The position numbers and the translations under genes were made by a program. A stretch of DNA of 64,000 nucleotides, from positions 1,612,001 through 1,676,000 of the forward strand of contig NZ_RKHG01000001.1 in assembly GCF_003752415.1 (NCBI RefSeq). The letters are read 5' to 3'. Each line of letters begins with the position of its first letter. The first letter of the stretch is position 1. The stretch comes from Luteococcus japonicus. GTDB taxonomy: Bacteria > Actinomycetota > Actinomycetes > Propionibacteriales > Propionibacteriaceae. Under the pieces are notes generated by a model. The model ran no database searches and was not told the DNA's origin. It saw only the letters and a list, made by a program, of their open reading frames with translations. Positions 41,423 through 49,770 of this stretch are shown here, piece after piece.

Positions 41423-43123
41423 TCAGCGGGTGGCGTCGACGAAGATCGGGTTGGCGTCGCCGATCTCGTTGCCGTGGCGGATCGGTCCGTGCGGGTCCAC
41501 CGAGCGGCCGAAGTAGCCCGCGCCGTGACGGTTGCCGTCGGAGCCGCGGAAGCGGATGTAGAAGGACTCCTCCACATCACGGAAGACGTGGCTCAGCGTG
41601 AACGTGCCGCGTCGCCCGGTGGTGTCGAAGCTCTTCATCACGGTGGTCTGCGGTGCACGGAAGCCGTCGCGATCCAAGACACGCCCCGTCACGGGGCCGC
41701 CGATGATGTCGACGTGGGCCAGCTCCGGCACGATGCCGGCGAAGTTGGCGTAGTCGGTGGTGGTGACTGCCATCGTCACCTGCACGTCCTGGCCGCGTCG
41801 CACCCGGACCCGATCCCCCAACCCGGCAATGTTGCCCCACGCGTCACCCTTGCCACGGCCTCGACGGGCGGAGACCTGCACGTCGAAGCCCTGCAACAGG
41901 TGGCCGTGGTCCACCCAGCTTCGGCCTGCCCGCAGGGCCTCCATCACGGCGGAGTAGCTGCGGCTGGTGGCGCCCACGTGGTTGCGGGAGAACTGGCCGG
42001 GCCAGAAGTCGGAACCGCCCTGCGGCTCGTCGGTGGCCACCGGATCGGGCCGACGTCCAATCACGTTGAACTTGTCGAACTCGCTCTTCGCACTCAGCCA
42101 CGGCTCCACCTGCGGGTACTTCGACGCGTCGAACTTCCAGGTGTCCTTCACGGTCAGGTGGTTGTCGGAGTTCGTCGTGATGAAGAAGGGCTTGCCCTCG
42201 GCCAGCATCGAGTCCCACATGCCGCCGACGGTGGCGGTCATCCAGTCGAAGCCACCCCACGGGCGCATCATGTCCTCGGTGTAGCCCAGCCAGGAGTAGT
42301 CGCTTGGCTTGTTGCCGTGCTCACCGCGCTGGTCGCCCGGGTCGACGTTCTTGCCCACGCCGTAGCCCTGCGCACCGGGGGCGCCTTCCATGCCGATCAT
42401 GATGTGCGGGTCAGCGTCGCGCCAGTTGCGCATCTCGTGCGGCGAGTCGATGCCCAGACGCATCGGGTGGTTCGCGAAGACCAGTGCGTCACCGATCAGG
42501 CCGCGCTTCTTCTGCTCCCCCAGCCATGTGATGGCCTCGACGGCCTCCTGCTCCCAGGCGGCCTCGTCGGAGGAGCCGCGGGGTGCCTTCTCCCAGGCGT
42601 TGAGCTTGCCGTCGTAGACCAGCTCGAAGGCGCACAGCGTCTCGAGGGCGCGACGGCTGGGGGTGGTGAACACGGTGCAGTGCTCGGCGCTGGGGATGTA
42701 CCACTCGATGCCCTGGAAGATGAGCATGTTGCGACGGCTGCGTTCGCGCTGCAGCTCCTCGTACTGGTCATAGATGCCCTGCTTGCGGTGGCCGGTGTTG
42801 GAGTGCTCGGTGAAGACCAGCCAGTCGACCCCGTGGCGCTGGGCGGCGTCGAGCTGCTGGTTCACCTTGTACTTCGCGTCGTGCGAGTACTGGGTGTGCA
42901 CGTGGTGGTCGCCCACCAGCCAGGTGAGCTTGCCGGGGCGACGGGCGGGAGCTGCGGCGGCCGGTTGCGCCAGTCCGGCAGCGCCGAGGCCGCCCGCGGC
43001 GACGAGGGCAGCGCCGGAGCGCAGGATGTCGCGACGGTTGAAGCCCAGCCGGACCAGCTCCTCGTCGGCGCGAGCGGTGGCCTCGGCCAGCTCGTCGGGA
43101 TTGATCGGATGGTTGTCACACAT
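41423..43123 (-). CDS. Tat-exported PHP-domain phosphoesterase-like protein
   Basis: 566 residues. N-terminal Tat signal: FNRRDILRSGAALVAAGGLG, cleavage after about residue 60. The PHP core starts with GDHHVHTQYSHD (metal-binding HxH), then VFTEHSN, FQGIEWYIPS, FANHPMRL and TNSDNHL, all placed as in PHP metal sites. The C-terminal ~150 residues look beta-rich. The PHP fold hydrolyses phosphoester bonds; the extracellular substrate is unknown. ATG 43123 has AAGGA 6 bases upstream; the longer ORF start is not supported. Confidence 0.85.
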   Translation of the reverse strand: MCDNHPINPDELAEATARADEELVRLGFNRRDILRSGAALVAAGGLGAAGLAQPAAAAPARRPGKLTWLVGDHHVHTQYSHDAKYKVNQQLDAAQRHGVDWLVFTEHSNTGHRKQGIYDQYEELQRERSRRNMLIFQGIEWYIPSAEHCTVFTTPSRRALETLCAFELVYDGKLNAWEKAPRGSSDEAAWEQEAVEAITWLGEQKKRGLIGDALVFANHPMRLGIDSPHEMRNWRDADPHIMIGMEGAPGAQGYGVGKNVDPGDQRGEHGNKPSDYSWLGYTEDMMRPWGGFDWMTATVGGMWDSMLAEGKPFFITTNSDNHLTVKDTWKFDASKYPQVEPWLSAKSEFDKFNVIGRRPDPVATDEPQGGSDFWPGQFSRNHVGATSRSYSAVMEALRAGRSWVDHGHLLQGFDVQVSARRGRGKGDAWGNIAGLGDRVRVRRGQDVQVTMAVTTTDYANFAGIVPELAHVDIIGGPVTGRVLDRDGFRAPQTTVMKSFDTTGRRGTFTLSHVFRDVEESFYIRFRGSDGNRHGAGYFGRSVDPHGPIRHGNEIGDANPIFVDATR

Positions 43124-43393
43124 GGTGGGTCCTTCGATTCTCGAGTGGGGGCCTGCGCCGTCCGAAGGCGGACCACCAGTCATCCCACCTCCAGTGGACG
43201 GGAGCACCACCCGTGGATGAATGACCGATGAACACCGCGAACGGCCCGACGACAGCCGCCACGCAAGGCGCGGTCATCCCTGGGCGTCTGGCCCCTGTCC
43301 GAGGCGACCGACGGAGCCCGCCACGGACTGCAGGAACCCACCCCAAGACGCTCGATTGGCGACGAGGTGAACCGAACGTGTACGCTCTCCCAC

Positions 43394-43481
43394 GGAGGAT
43401 TCGCCTAGAGGCCTATGGCGCTCGCTTGGAAAGCGGGTTGGGTTCACGCCCTCACGGGTTCAAATCCCGTATCCTCCGCCA
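43394..43481 (+). tRNA. tRNA-Ser (anticodon GGA), CCA encoded
   Basis: 88 bases with the long variable arm of class II tRNAs. Acceptor GGAGGAT (43394-43400) pairs with ATCCTCC (43471-43477); then G and CCA. The anticodon stem CTCGC/GCGGG region encloses TTGGAAA, anticodon GGA, which reads UCC and UCU. The T arm has GGGTTCAAATCCC. TACGCT (43381-43386) is a likely -10 box. Confidence 0.96.
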
Positions 43482-43496
43482 CTCCCGCAAGGGACG

Positions 43497-43532
43497 ACGC
43501 CTCCGGCTCTCATCCGAGAGCCGGAGGCGTTT
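43497..43532 (+). terminator. Terminator of tRNA-Ser, overlapping the next gene
   Basis: Perfect 15-bp stem ACGCCTCCGGCTCTC / GAGAGCCGGAGGCGT with loop ATCC and TTT, 16 bases after the tRNA. It overlaps the stop codon of the convergent membrane-protein gene (43510) and probably serves both. Confidence 0.85.
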
Positions 43533-44067
43533 CGCGTCGAGGCGCGGGACGTCCTGGCGATACGTCGGGCTGCGCTCGTCGCGGAGACACGGGCAGGTTT
43601 GGATCTCGAGGCGGGAACATCTCGCGCATCCGTCTTTCCTCGCGAATGATCTGCACCACGAAGTAGGCACCCAGACCAGCCATGCCCAGAACCACCAAGC
43701 CGGAGACAACCCCGAGAACCATGTCACCGGTCATGCTGTAGCCGAGCGGATAGACATTTCCGGTCTCTGGGAAGTACTGCACCGTCAAGGTGCTTCCCAC
43801 CGCAGCGTCTCCCTCCACTCCCGCATGCACAGGTGGAAGGCCGGGCGCGGTGAAGGTGCCAACATTGGTGCAGCCTGACTTGCTGCAATCGCGCGACTCC
43901 ACATGAAGGCTTCCCTGGATTCCTTCACCGCGACTCGCTGCGGACAACTCTGGAAAGTCCGCCCAAGTCGCCACAGCGATCACCACGCAGCCGACGAACG
44001 CCACCAACGCGCCCAGAACATCACGCACCCCGGGTTCCCAAGCCTTCAGCTCGCGCAGCCACTTCAC
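43510..44067 (-). CDS. Membrane protein of unknown function
   Basis: 185 residues. Two transmembrane segments (about 17-35, LGALVAFVGCVVIAVATWA, and 115-138, MVLGVVSGLVVLGMAGLGAY) with an extracytoplasmic part between them that contains CSKSGCTN and a small beta-domain reminiscent of DUF3592 proteins. The C-terminal ~40 residues are Arg/Pro-rich and cytoplasmic. GTG start at 44067. It follows the next gene upstream by 16 bases, so likely one operon. No known homologue recognised. Confidence 0.7.
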   Translation of the reverse strand: MKWLRELKAWEPGVRDVLGALVAFVGCVVIAVATWADFPELSAASRGEGIQGSLHVESRDCSKSGCTNVGTFTAPGLPPVHAGVEGDAAVGSTLTVQYFPETGNVYPLGYSMTGDMVLGVVSGLVVLGMAGLGAYFVVQIIREERRMREMFPPRDPNLPVSPRRAQPDVSPGRPAPRRETPPALG

Positions 44068-44083
44068 TCACCCAGTATGCGCG

Positions 44084-44479
44084 TCACATCGGCGCCCAGA
44101 AGGCCACATCCCCCTTCGCCACGCAGAGGAAGACCACCGTCGCCCGCTTGTCCCACAAGTGGCCCGCGGCGTACAAAGCTCCGGACATGCGCTGGCAGCG
44201 GGCCAGGTTTCCGTCGGTTCCGGGGTCCTTGGCCATTCGCTCATAAACCGAGAGGATCCGACCATCCGAACCCCGGCAGATGTCAAAGGTTTGTATGCCG
44301 CTGTAATCCTCCAGCACCTCGAATCGACCGCCGGACGTCGCGCAATCATGTTCACGCCGTGGGTGTTGCACATGGTCGTGGTAGATCGACGGAGCGAATG
44401 CCGCAACCAGTGCCACCAGTAGGAGTGGCATCGCGAGCCAGGCCGGCAGCTCAGGTCGCCTCTCACGCGGGGGCCTCAA
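44084..44479 (-). CDS. Small exported or membrane-anchored protein, unknown
   Basis: 131 residues. A single hydrophobic segment near the N-terminus (LAMPLLLVALVAAFAPSIYH) after a basic stretch suggests a signal anchor. Outside lie four cysteines (HDCATS, DICRGS, ARCQRM, FLCVAK), probably forming disulfides. No family recognised. It is read in the same direction as the genes on both sides with very short gaps (44067/44084 and 44479/44487). Confidence 0.6.
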   Translation of the reverse strand: MRPPRERRPELPAWLAMPLLLVALVAAFAPSIYHDHVQHPRREHDCATSGGRFEVLEDYSGIQTFDICRGSDGRILSVYERMAKDPGTDGNLARCQRMSGALYAAGHLWDKRATVVFLCVAKGDVAFWAPM

Positions 44480-44486
44480 TGCTGTC

Positions 44487-45017
44487 TCACTCCCCCGCGA
44501 TCGACGCCTGGATGCGGCGGACCACGTCGCCGAGGAAGCCGCGGCTCAGCAATCCAGGCCCAAGCGGTCCCGGCTCATCGCAACCAACCGCGGGTAGCTG
44601 CTTCAAGGCCCGACGCTGGTCGGAACTCAGGTGGGAGATCTGCCAGACAATCTCGTCATCAACGGAATCAGCACCGCCGCTCAGCGACACGGCTTTCGCG
44701 GCGTAGGCGGCGGCTCCCAGGGCATGGGCGCCCATGTGCGCCACCGCGGCGGCCTGGGCGACGGACCGAGCGGCCGCTGCACCGGCCGGGGAATCGGCCT
44801 TGCCCGCTGCCTTCACGGCCCGCATCCGCAGCTTGATCTCGGCCGCGGCGGTGCTCTCACCATTTCCGAAGGCTCGGGCGCGCTCCACGGCGTCAGTGAT
44901 GGTCTCGACGCACTCCGCGTCACCGTCGACGAGCAACACGACGCGCGACGCACAATCGGCCGCCCACAAGGCCAGCAGCCGTCGATCGGCTTCACTCAAG
45001 GTCTGGCTGTTGACCAC
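44487..45017 (-). CDS. Immunity-like protein (Imm5-like helical fold)
   Basis: 176 residues, all-helical. LSEADRRLLALWAADCASRV, VERARAFGNGE, ARSVAQAAAVAHMGAHALGA then AAYAAKAV match a family annotated as putative immunity proteins, with the AxAHMGAHALGAAAYA motif. It may protect against a polymorphic toxin, but no toxin gene is adjacent. GTG start with AAGGAG 5 bases upstream. It lies at the head of a short operon with two small membrane proteins. Confidence 0.72.
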   Translation of the reverse strand: MVNSQTLSEADRRLLALWAADCASRVVLLVDGDAECVETITDAVERARAFGNGESTAAAEIKLRMRAVKAAGKADSPAGAAAARSVAQAAAVAHMGAHALGAAAYAAKAVSLSGGADSVDDEIVWQISHLSSDQRRALKQLPAVGCDEPGPLGPGLLSRGFLGDVVRRIQASIAGE

Positions 45018-45089
45018 TTCCGCTCCTTCGTCGGGGCCGGTTGGGGACTTCCCCCTGATGCGGCGTCGCCGCCTGAGTCTGCCCTTTCC

Positions 45090-45527
45090 CTACCGAGACT
45101 GGGCCAGCCACTGGGCGACCATCCGCACATACTCGCCGTACTGCTCCCGGGCCACCGGAACCGAGGCGGCCACGATGCCAAAATCGACGCCGACATACTC
45201 GTGGACCAACACATTGCGCAGCCCCACGCTCGGCTTGAGGGCGTCGGCCAGATCCCTGGTGATCAGCCCGGACTTCACCGCCAGGTCGAAGGACTCCCGG
45301 TAGCTCGTCGCGACCGTCCCACCTGTTGTGGAGGCCACGTGCTGGTTGACGTCAGCGGCAAACTCGACCAGTTGCGTCAAGATTCGCTCGATTGCCAGGC
45401 GCTTGATCGCGTCGTCCGCCAATACCTGGGCATCGACGGTGCCGACCTGGTCCAGGGCATCCAGCAGCTGCCGCATCAGCTGCAAGCGCACGACCACGGT
45501 TTCCGCGGAAAGATCAGAGGGACTCAT
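45090..45527 (-). CDS. hepT: HepT-like ribonuclease toxin (DUF86)
   Basis: 145 residues, all-helical HEPN fold. The toxin signature R-x4-H-x-Y is visible as RNVLVHEY near residue 104-111. HepT toxins cleave RNA and are inactivated by AMPylation of that tyrosine by the MntA partner. The start ATG 45527 overlaps the mntA stop as ATGA (45527-45524), which ensures production together with the antitoxin. Confidence 0.88.
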   Translation of the reverse strand: MSPSDLSAETVVVRLQLMRQLLDALDQVGTVDAQVLADDAIKRLAIERILTQLVEFAADVNQHVASTTGGTVATSYRESFDLAVKSGLITRDLADALKPSVGLRNVLVHEYVGVDFGIVAASVPVAREQYGEYVRMVAQWLAQSR

Positions 45528-45928
45528 CGGGCCATTACCTCCACCATCAGGTCACGGAAGCGTTGCGTGTCGCAATAGTCACGAAAGGCCCTCATCTGGG
45601 TGCGGGCGAAGACTCCCTCGCCAAGCTCCACCAGCACGTCGGCGGGTCCCAGAGCGGCGTAACGGGCCACCTCCCCCGCACGGTCCAGCGGCATGATGTC
45701 CAGCAGATCTCCATAGCGCTCGCCCAAAGCGTTCACCACGGCCAGATCGTCACGCGGCGCACCCGGACGGAACTGGTAGGCGACATCCACGTCATGGGCA
45801 GTTTCCGGATCGAGCCGTGCACTGCCAAAGAGCGTGAGGAGTTCGACGCCATGTTCGTCGCACAGCTCGGCCAGCGCGCCCGACTCCTTGTCAGCGCGCA
45901 ACTGCTGCACCACCTCCGCAACGCCCAT
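45524..45928 (-). CDS. mntA: MntA-like nucleotidyltransferase antitoxin
   Basis: 134 residues. Minimal nucleotidyltransferase: LFGSARLDPETAHDVDVAY carries the GSxRx(n)DxD active site. It adds AMP to the HepT tyrosine, turning the toxin off. ATG 45928 (MGVAEVVQQL) lies 6 bases after TACAGT, so a leaderless message is likely; this removes 31 unsupported residues of the longer ORF. Divergent from the MerR gene at 45999. Confidence 0.88.
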   Translation of the reverse strand: MGVAEVVQQLRADKESGALAELCDEHGVELLTLFGSARLDPETAHDVDVAYQFRPGAPRDDLAVVNALGERYGDLLDIMPLDRAGEVARYAALGPADVLVELGEGVFARTQMRAFRDYCDTQRFRDLMVEVMAR

Positions 45929-45998
45929 GCGCCCACTGTAGGCGAAGCCCTGAGCCAGCCCTTGACCCTGCCACCGTGTCAGGCGCCACAGTGGAGCC

Positions 45999-46826
45999 AT
46001 GGCCGAGACCACGAAGCTCATGACGATCGGCGAGTTCAGTTCGCTGACCCGCCTGTCCGTACGGATGCTGCGCCACTACGACACCCACGGGGTCCTGGTG
46101 CCCGCGGACGTCGACGCGTGGACGGGTTACCGCCGCTACTCCCCGGAGCAGCTGCGCGATGCCGCGGACATCCGCAACCTGCGCGACGTCGGCTTCGGCG
46201 TCTCCGCCATTTCAGCCCTCCTCGCCGCCCGCGGGACGCCGGCCTGGGCCAGTGCGTTGGAACTCCAGCGCCAGACCCTCGTCGCCGAACAGCGCGCCGC
46301 CCAGACCCGGCTGGACCTCATCACCACACTTCTCAGCCAAGAAGAGCCCAGCACGTCCATCACCGTCGAACGCACCACCGTCCCCGCCCAGACCCTCGTC
46401 GCCCTGCACGGCGTCGTACCCACCTACTCCGACGAGGGCCAGCTGTGGCAGCAGTTCTTCCCGCTGCTGCAGGCCCAGGGCATCATCCCGATCGGGCCGT
46501 GCGGGGTCATCGAGCACTGCGAGGAGTACACCGAACACGACGTCGAGCTGTCGGTCTTCTTCCCCGTCGCGCCGGGCACCACGGCCACCGCCCCCTTGCA
46601 GGTCCTCGAGCTGCCGGAACGAGACTGCCTGGTCGCGCACGTCGCCGGCCCCTATGACCAGATCACCACCGCCCACGACATGATCAACAGTCGGCTGGCC
46701 GCCGAGGGCCTCACGCTGCGCAGCGACGGAACGCTGGCGGCCAAGCCGTTCAACCACTACCTGGTGACACCGGACCAGGCGGCCCCGGAAGACCTCGTCA
46801 CCGACGTCTTCCAGCCGATCAGCTGA
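45999..46826 (+). CDS. MerR-family regulator with GyrI-like effector domain
   Basis: 275 residues. MerR winged helix: MTIGEFSSLTRLSVRMLRHY, then VDAWTGYRRYSPEQL, followed by a coiled-coil dimer helix (about 80-125). The C-terminal half (ERTTVPAQTLVALHGVVP to the end) is a GyrI-like/effector-binding domain, as in BmrR/BltR, which bind multiple drugs. The start lies about 6 bases after CACAGT, so probably leaderless. No transporter is adjacent; the target is not evident. Confidence 0.88.
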   Translation: MAETTKLMTIGEFSSLTRLSVRMLRHYDTHGVLVPADVDAWTGYRRYSPEQLRDAADIRNLRDVGFGVSAISALLAARGTPAWASALELQRQTLVAEQRAAQTRLDLITTLLSQEEPSTSITVERTTVPAQTLVALHGVVPTYSDEGQLWQQFFPLLQAQGIIPIGPCGVIEHCEEYTEHDVELSVFFPVAPGTTATAPLQVLELPERDCLVAHVAGPYDQITTAHDMINSRLAAEGLTLRSDGTLAAKPFNHYLVTPDQAAPEDLVTDVFQPIS

Positions 46827-46935
46827 AGATGGGGCGTCCCGATCGAGCGCTGACGGGCCCTTGACACGTTCAGGGTGCACTCGGGTGCGCAATTCGCTCG
46901 ATCGGGACGACCCCCCCCCGATTAGGGTGGTTGTC

Positions 46936-47493
46936 ATGGCCACCCCCGCCGAACTGACGAACGCCCTCGAACAGGGCCAGAGCGTCGACCTGCCTGGCCA
47001 CACCTCGTCGCTGCTGTGGAGGACCCTGGCCCCGGCTGTCCTCGCAGTGACCTCCGCCGCCGCGGCACTGGGAAGCTCCACCGCCCTGGTCCGGATCCTG
47101 GCCGCGGCATTCGGCCTCGCCATGGTCGTCGCGACGCTGGCCGGGCTGGCAAGCCTGGGCCGCGCCCGCCACACCTACCGGATCCTCCCCGAGGGACTGT
47201 GCGTCGACGGATCCCCCGTCATCGCCTGGCCGCTGATCGGCGGCGCCTTCCGCCACACGGACCCGCACACGGACCGCGGCGCCCAGGAATTCCCCGTCCT
47301 GTCCCTCACCGAGGACGGCCGGGCCTGGTTGCGCCAGCACGGCACGGCCCGGATGAAGCTCGCGCACCGCAAGGAACTGCGCGGCATGCAGATCCCCCTG
47401 GCGAAGGGTTGCAATCCGGAACAGACCGCCCAGTTGCTGTCCGCCGCCATCCGCGCCCATCGGTCGCGCCGCGGCCTGCCACCCGTCGCCTGA
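46936..47493 (+). CDS. Two-helix membrane protein, unknown (PH-like C-terminus)
   Basis: 185 residues. Two hydrophobic stretches (about 27-45 LLWRTLAPAVLAVTSAAAAL, 50-74 VRILAAAFGLAMVVATLAGL), then a soluble part (RHTYRILPEGLCVDGSPVIA, SLTEDGRAWLRQHG) that looks like a bacterial PH-type domain. ATG 46936 lies 7 bases after TTAGGGT; leaderless. It has a paralogue immediately downstream that is broken, matching most clearly at the end (GCNPEQTAQLLSAAIR versus GCNRRETADVLTVAIR). Confidence 0.7.
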   Translation: MATPAELTNALEQGQSVDLPGHTSSLLWRTLAPAVLAVTSAAAALGSSTALVRILAAAFGLAMVVATLAGLASLGRARHTYRILPEGLCVDGSPVIAWPLIGGAFRHTDPHTDRGAQEFPVLSLTEDGRAWLRQHGTARMKLAHRKELRGMQIPLAKGCNPEQTAQLLSAAIRAHRSRRGLPPVA

Positions 47494-47505
47494 ACGAGGA
47501 GCCCC

Positions 47506-48050
47506 ATGAGCCGCATGCAGAAGCACCTCGACGCCATCCAGCGCAGCAATCACGTGGACCTGTCGGGTGGTGCGGTACGGGAGGGCAAGTACTTGTTCTT
47601 CATGCTCGGGTTGCTGGCCTTCGTGACCATCAGCCTGTTCACCGAGGAGTCCCGCTTCAAGCAGGGCGGACTCGTCCTGTTGGGCCTGCTGGACCTCTGC
47701 TCGTCTACGCCGCCGCCTGGAACCTAGCCACCGTGCGTCACGCCATCCGGATCAGGCCCGACGGGATCGCGGAACGCGACCAACCAGTCATCCCGTGGCG
47801 CATGCTGGCGCAGGCGCAGGCCGGCCGGGACACCGACGGCGCCTACGACATGCGGGTCCTGCTGATCCTGACCAGCGAGGGCCACGACTGAGCCCGCGCC
47901 CACGATGTCCTGCTCAAGGATGTCCACAAGCCGCTGCGCGCTCGGGGCATCGAGATGCCGGTGCTGCGCGGCTGCAACCGCCGGGAGACGGCCGACGTGC
48001 TCACCGTCGCCATCCGGTTGAACAGGCAGCGGCAGGGGCTCCCAATCTGA
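47506..48050 (+). pseudogene. Broken paralogue of the upstream membrane protein
   Basis: Begins MSRMQKHLDAIQRSNHVDLS with helix YLFFMLGLLAFVTISLF, then shifts frame near 47690-47700 (one base missing in GACCTCTGCTC) and continues as LVYAAAWNLATVRHAIRIRP. An in-frame TGA stands at 47889-47891. The last part reads LKDVHKPLRARGIEMPVLRG and ends RQRQGLPI. Two lesions make it non-functional. It arose by tandem duplication of 46936-47493. Confidence 0.75.
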
Positions 48051-48064
48051 GGCCTTCACGTCCC

Positions 48065-48134
48065 ACCTAGCTTGATATTGCAGTACCCAGCTTGGGTTGT
48101 AGCCCAAGCTGGGTACTGCGATATCAAGCTAGGT
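48065..48134. repeat. 32-bp perfect hairpin (long inverted repeat)
   Basis: Left arm 48065-48096 and right arm 48103-48134 are fully complementary with one T-G pair (79/120) and a 6-base loop TTGTAG. Arms begin ACCTAGCTTGATATTGCAGT. It sits between convergent genes and could end transcription from both sides. The length and the CTAG at each end also fit a small transposon-derived element. Confidence 0.8.
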
Positions 48135-48176
48135 CGGATTGGGGGCGAGCCGCACGACGGGAAAGGACCCGGTGAA

Positions 48177-49013
48177 TCAGACCCGTTCGCGCAGCTTCTC
48201 GACGGCCAGCTGGCCCAGCGCATTGGCGGCCAACGGGCTGTCGCCGGTCAGCAGCAGGCGGTCGGCATGGACGGCGCCCGTCATGCCGTCGTTGACCAGT
48301 TCGACGCCCCGCTGCTTGAGCCGCTCACCCAGGGCCCAGGTGAGCTTGCCGGGCAGGTAGCCGATCTTCACGTTGGCGCCCTCGTCGAGGCTGTCGGGGA
48401 AGACGGCGATCTTGTAGCCAGCAAAGGCATCCCCGGCGGCCAGCAGCGCGGCCGGACCGTGGCACAGGGTGATGATGTGCCGGTCATTGTCCAGCGCCCA
48501 GCGCAGGACCGTCCCCACCTGCTCGTCGGACGGCAGTCCGATCATGGCGCCGTGCCCGCCGGGGATGAAGACGGCAGCGTAGTCAGAACCGGCACCCAGC
48601 TCGTGGGCGATCACGTCGGCCAGCTTCTTCGGCGCCTTCAGCTTGGGCAGCAGCGCCTCGTAGGCGTCCTTGACGGCCTGGTCCTTGGCCGGGAAGGCCC
48701 ACAGCTCCAGCTTCGCCATCAGACCCGACGGCGTCGCCACCTCCACCTCGTAACCGGCCTGCACCAAGTGCATCACCGGCAGCAGGGTCTCGACCGGATG
48801 GTTGCCGGTGGAGAAGAGCTGGCCGCCCTCGACGGGCAAGTAGCGCTCGTCGGTGGCGATCATCAAGATCTTGCGCGGCCCGCTGGCCACGGTGCCCGGC
48901 TCGGCCGCCTCGTAGTCCGTCATCGGCGGCACGTACTGCGCCAGCGAGAACTCCGACGGGAACCAGGCGTCGTGCTCGGCGGTGTCCGGCTGGGGCTTCT
49001 TGGAGTCGAACAT
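48177..49013 (-). CDS. hchA: Glyoxalase III / protein deglycase HchA (Hsp31)
   Basis: 278 residues of the DJ-1/PfpI superfamily. IIITLCHGPAALLAAGDA-type nucleophile elbow (seen as ITLCHGPAALLAAG), AVFIPGGHGAMIGLPSD, and the upstream STGNHPVETLLPVMHLVQAG typical of HchA, which supplies its cap and a metal-binding site. HchA converts methylglyoxal to lactate and acts as a holding chaperone. ATG 49013 has AAGGAGA 6 bases upstream. It stands alone between the long hairpin and tenA. Confidence 0.9.
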   Translation of the reverse strand: MFDSKKPQPDTAEHDAWFPSEFSLAQYVPPMTDYEAAEPGTVASGPRKILMIATDERYLPVEGGQLFSTGNHPVETLLPVMHLVQAGYEVEVATPSGLMAKLELWAFPAKDQAVKDAYEALLPKLKAPKKLADVIAHELGAGSDYAAVFIPGGHGAMIGLPSDEQVGTVLRWALDNDRHIITLCHGPAALLAAGDAFAGYKIAVFPDSLDEGANVKIGYLPGKLTWALGERLKQRGVELVNDGMTGAVHADRLLLTGDSPLAANALGQLAVEKLRERV

Positions 49014-49124
49014 CTGGGTCTCCTTCACGTCATGGAATGAGCCCAGTCTTGCGCGCCGCGGCCCCCGACACCGCATGGGTTCGCGGAAAGAGGAAGCCTT
49101 GACAGGAGCTGGCCCGGCAAGGCC

Positions 49125-49769
49125 TCAGACCGGCCAGGTCTCCTGGCGCCAGGCGGCATCCCAGAACATCCACTCGTAGCGCGACGCCTGCAGGAAGACC
49201 TCCCGCATCCGGACGCGAACCTCGTCGGAGCCGGCCTCGGCCAAGCGGTCAGTGATCTCGCGCGCCCGAAGCGTCGACTCCGCGAAGGCGGGATCGGCAT
49301 ACATGCCGATCCAGTCGCCGTAGGGATGCTGGGCCAGGTCACCGGCGGTGGCCAACAACCGGTCCCCCACCCACTGGTAGATCCAGAAGCAGGGCAGGAT
49401 CGCGGCCACACCCACCTCGTAGGGGGCAGCGGCGGCCGTCGCCAGCAGGTAGCTGGTGTAGGCACGGCTACTCGGCGACATCTGCCCGGCGCCCACCTCC
49501 ACATGGGCGGCGTGCAGCTCGCGCTCCGCAACGATGGCCCCCTGCACCCCGACACCCCAGAAGGTGATGTCATCGGCATCGGTGGCTCGAAAGGCCAGCA
49601 TGCCCATCGCCCGCGCATAGTCGGCCAGATAGAGGGCATCCTGCGTCATGTAGCCGGCGAAGACCTCGCGCGGCAGGCTCCCGTCGCCCAGCCCCGTGAC
49701 GAAGGGGTGCTGCTCGATGGCGTCCAGGATGGGGCGGGCCTCGGCCCAGATCTCGTCGGTGAATCTCAT
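49125..49769 (-). CDS. tenA: TenA-family thiaminase II-like protein
   Basis: 214 residues, all-helical haem-oxygenase-like fold. YMTQDALYLADYARAMGMLA, TSYLLATAAAAPYEVGVAAI then LPCFWIYQWVG with the catalytic-type Cys, and YADPAFAESTLRAREITDRL. TenA hydrolyses amino-HMP in thiamine salvage. Stop and start spacing places it last in thiM-thiE-thiD-tenA, 1 base after thiD. Confidence 0.9.
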   Translation of the reverse strand: MRFTDEIWAEARPILDAIEQHPFVTGLGDGSLPREVFAGYMTQDALYLADYARAMGMLAFRATDADDITFWGVGVQGAIVAERELHAAHVEVGAGQMSPSSRAYTSYLLATAAAAPYEVGVAAILPCFWIYQWVGDRLLATAGDLAQHPYGDWIGMYADPAFAESTLRAREITDRLAEAGSDEVRVRMREVFLQASRYEWMFWDAAWRQETWPV

Positions 49770-49770
49770 G

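Noticed and set aside
41474-43231. 585-residue ORF on the plus strand
   Set aside because: Antisense to the PHP-domain gene, Val/Gly/His-rich; shadow.
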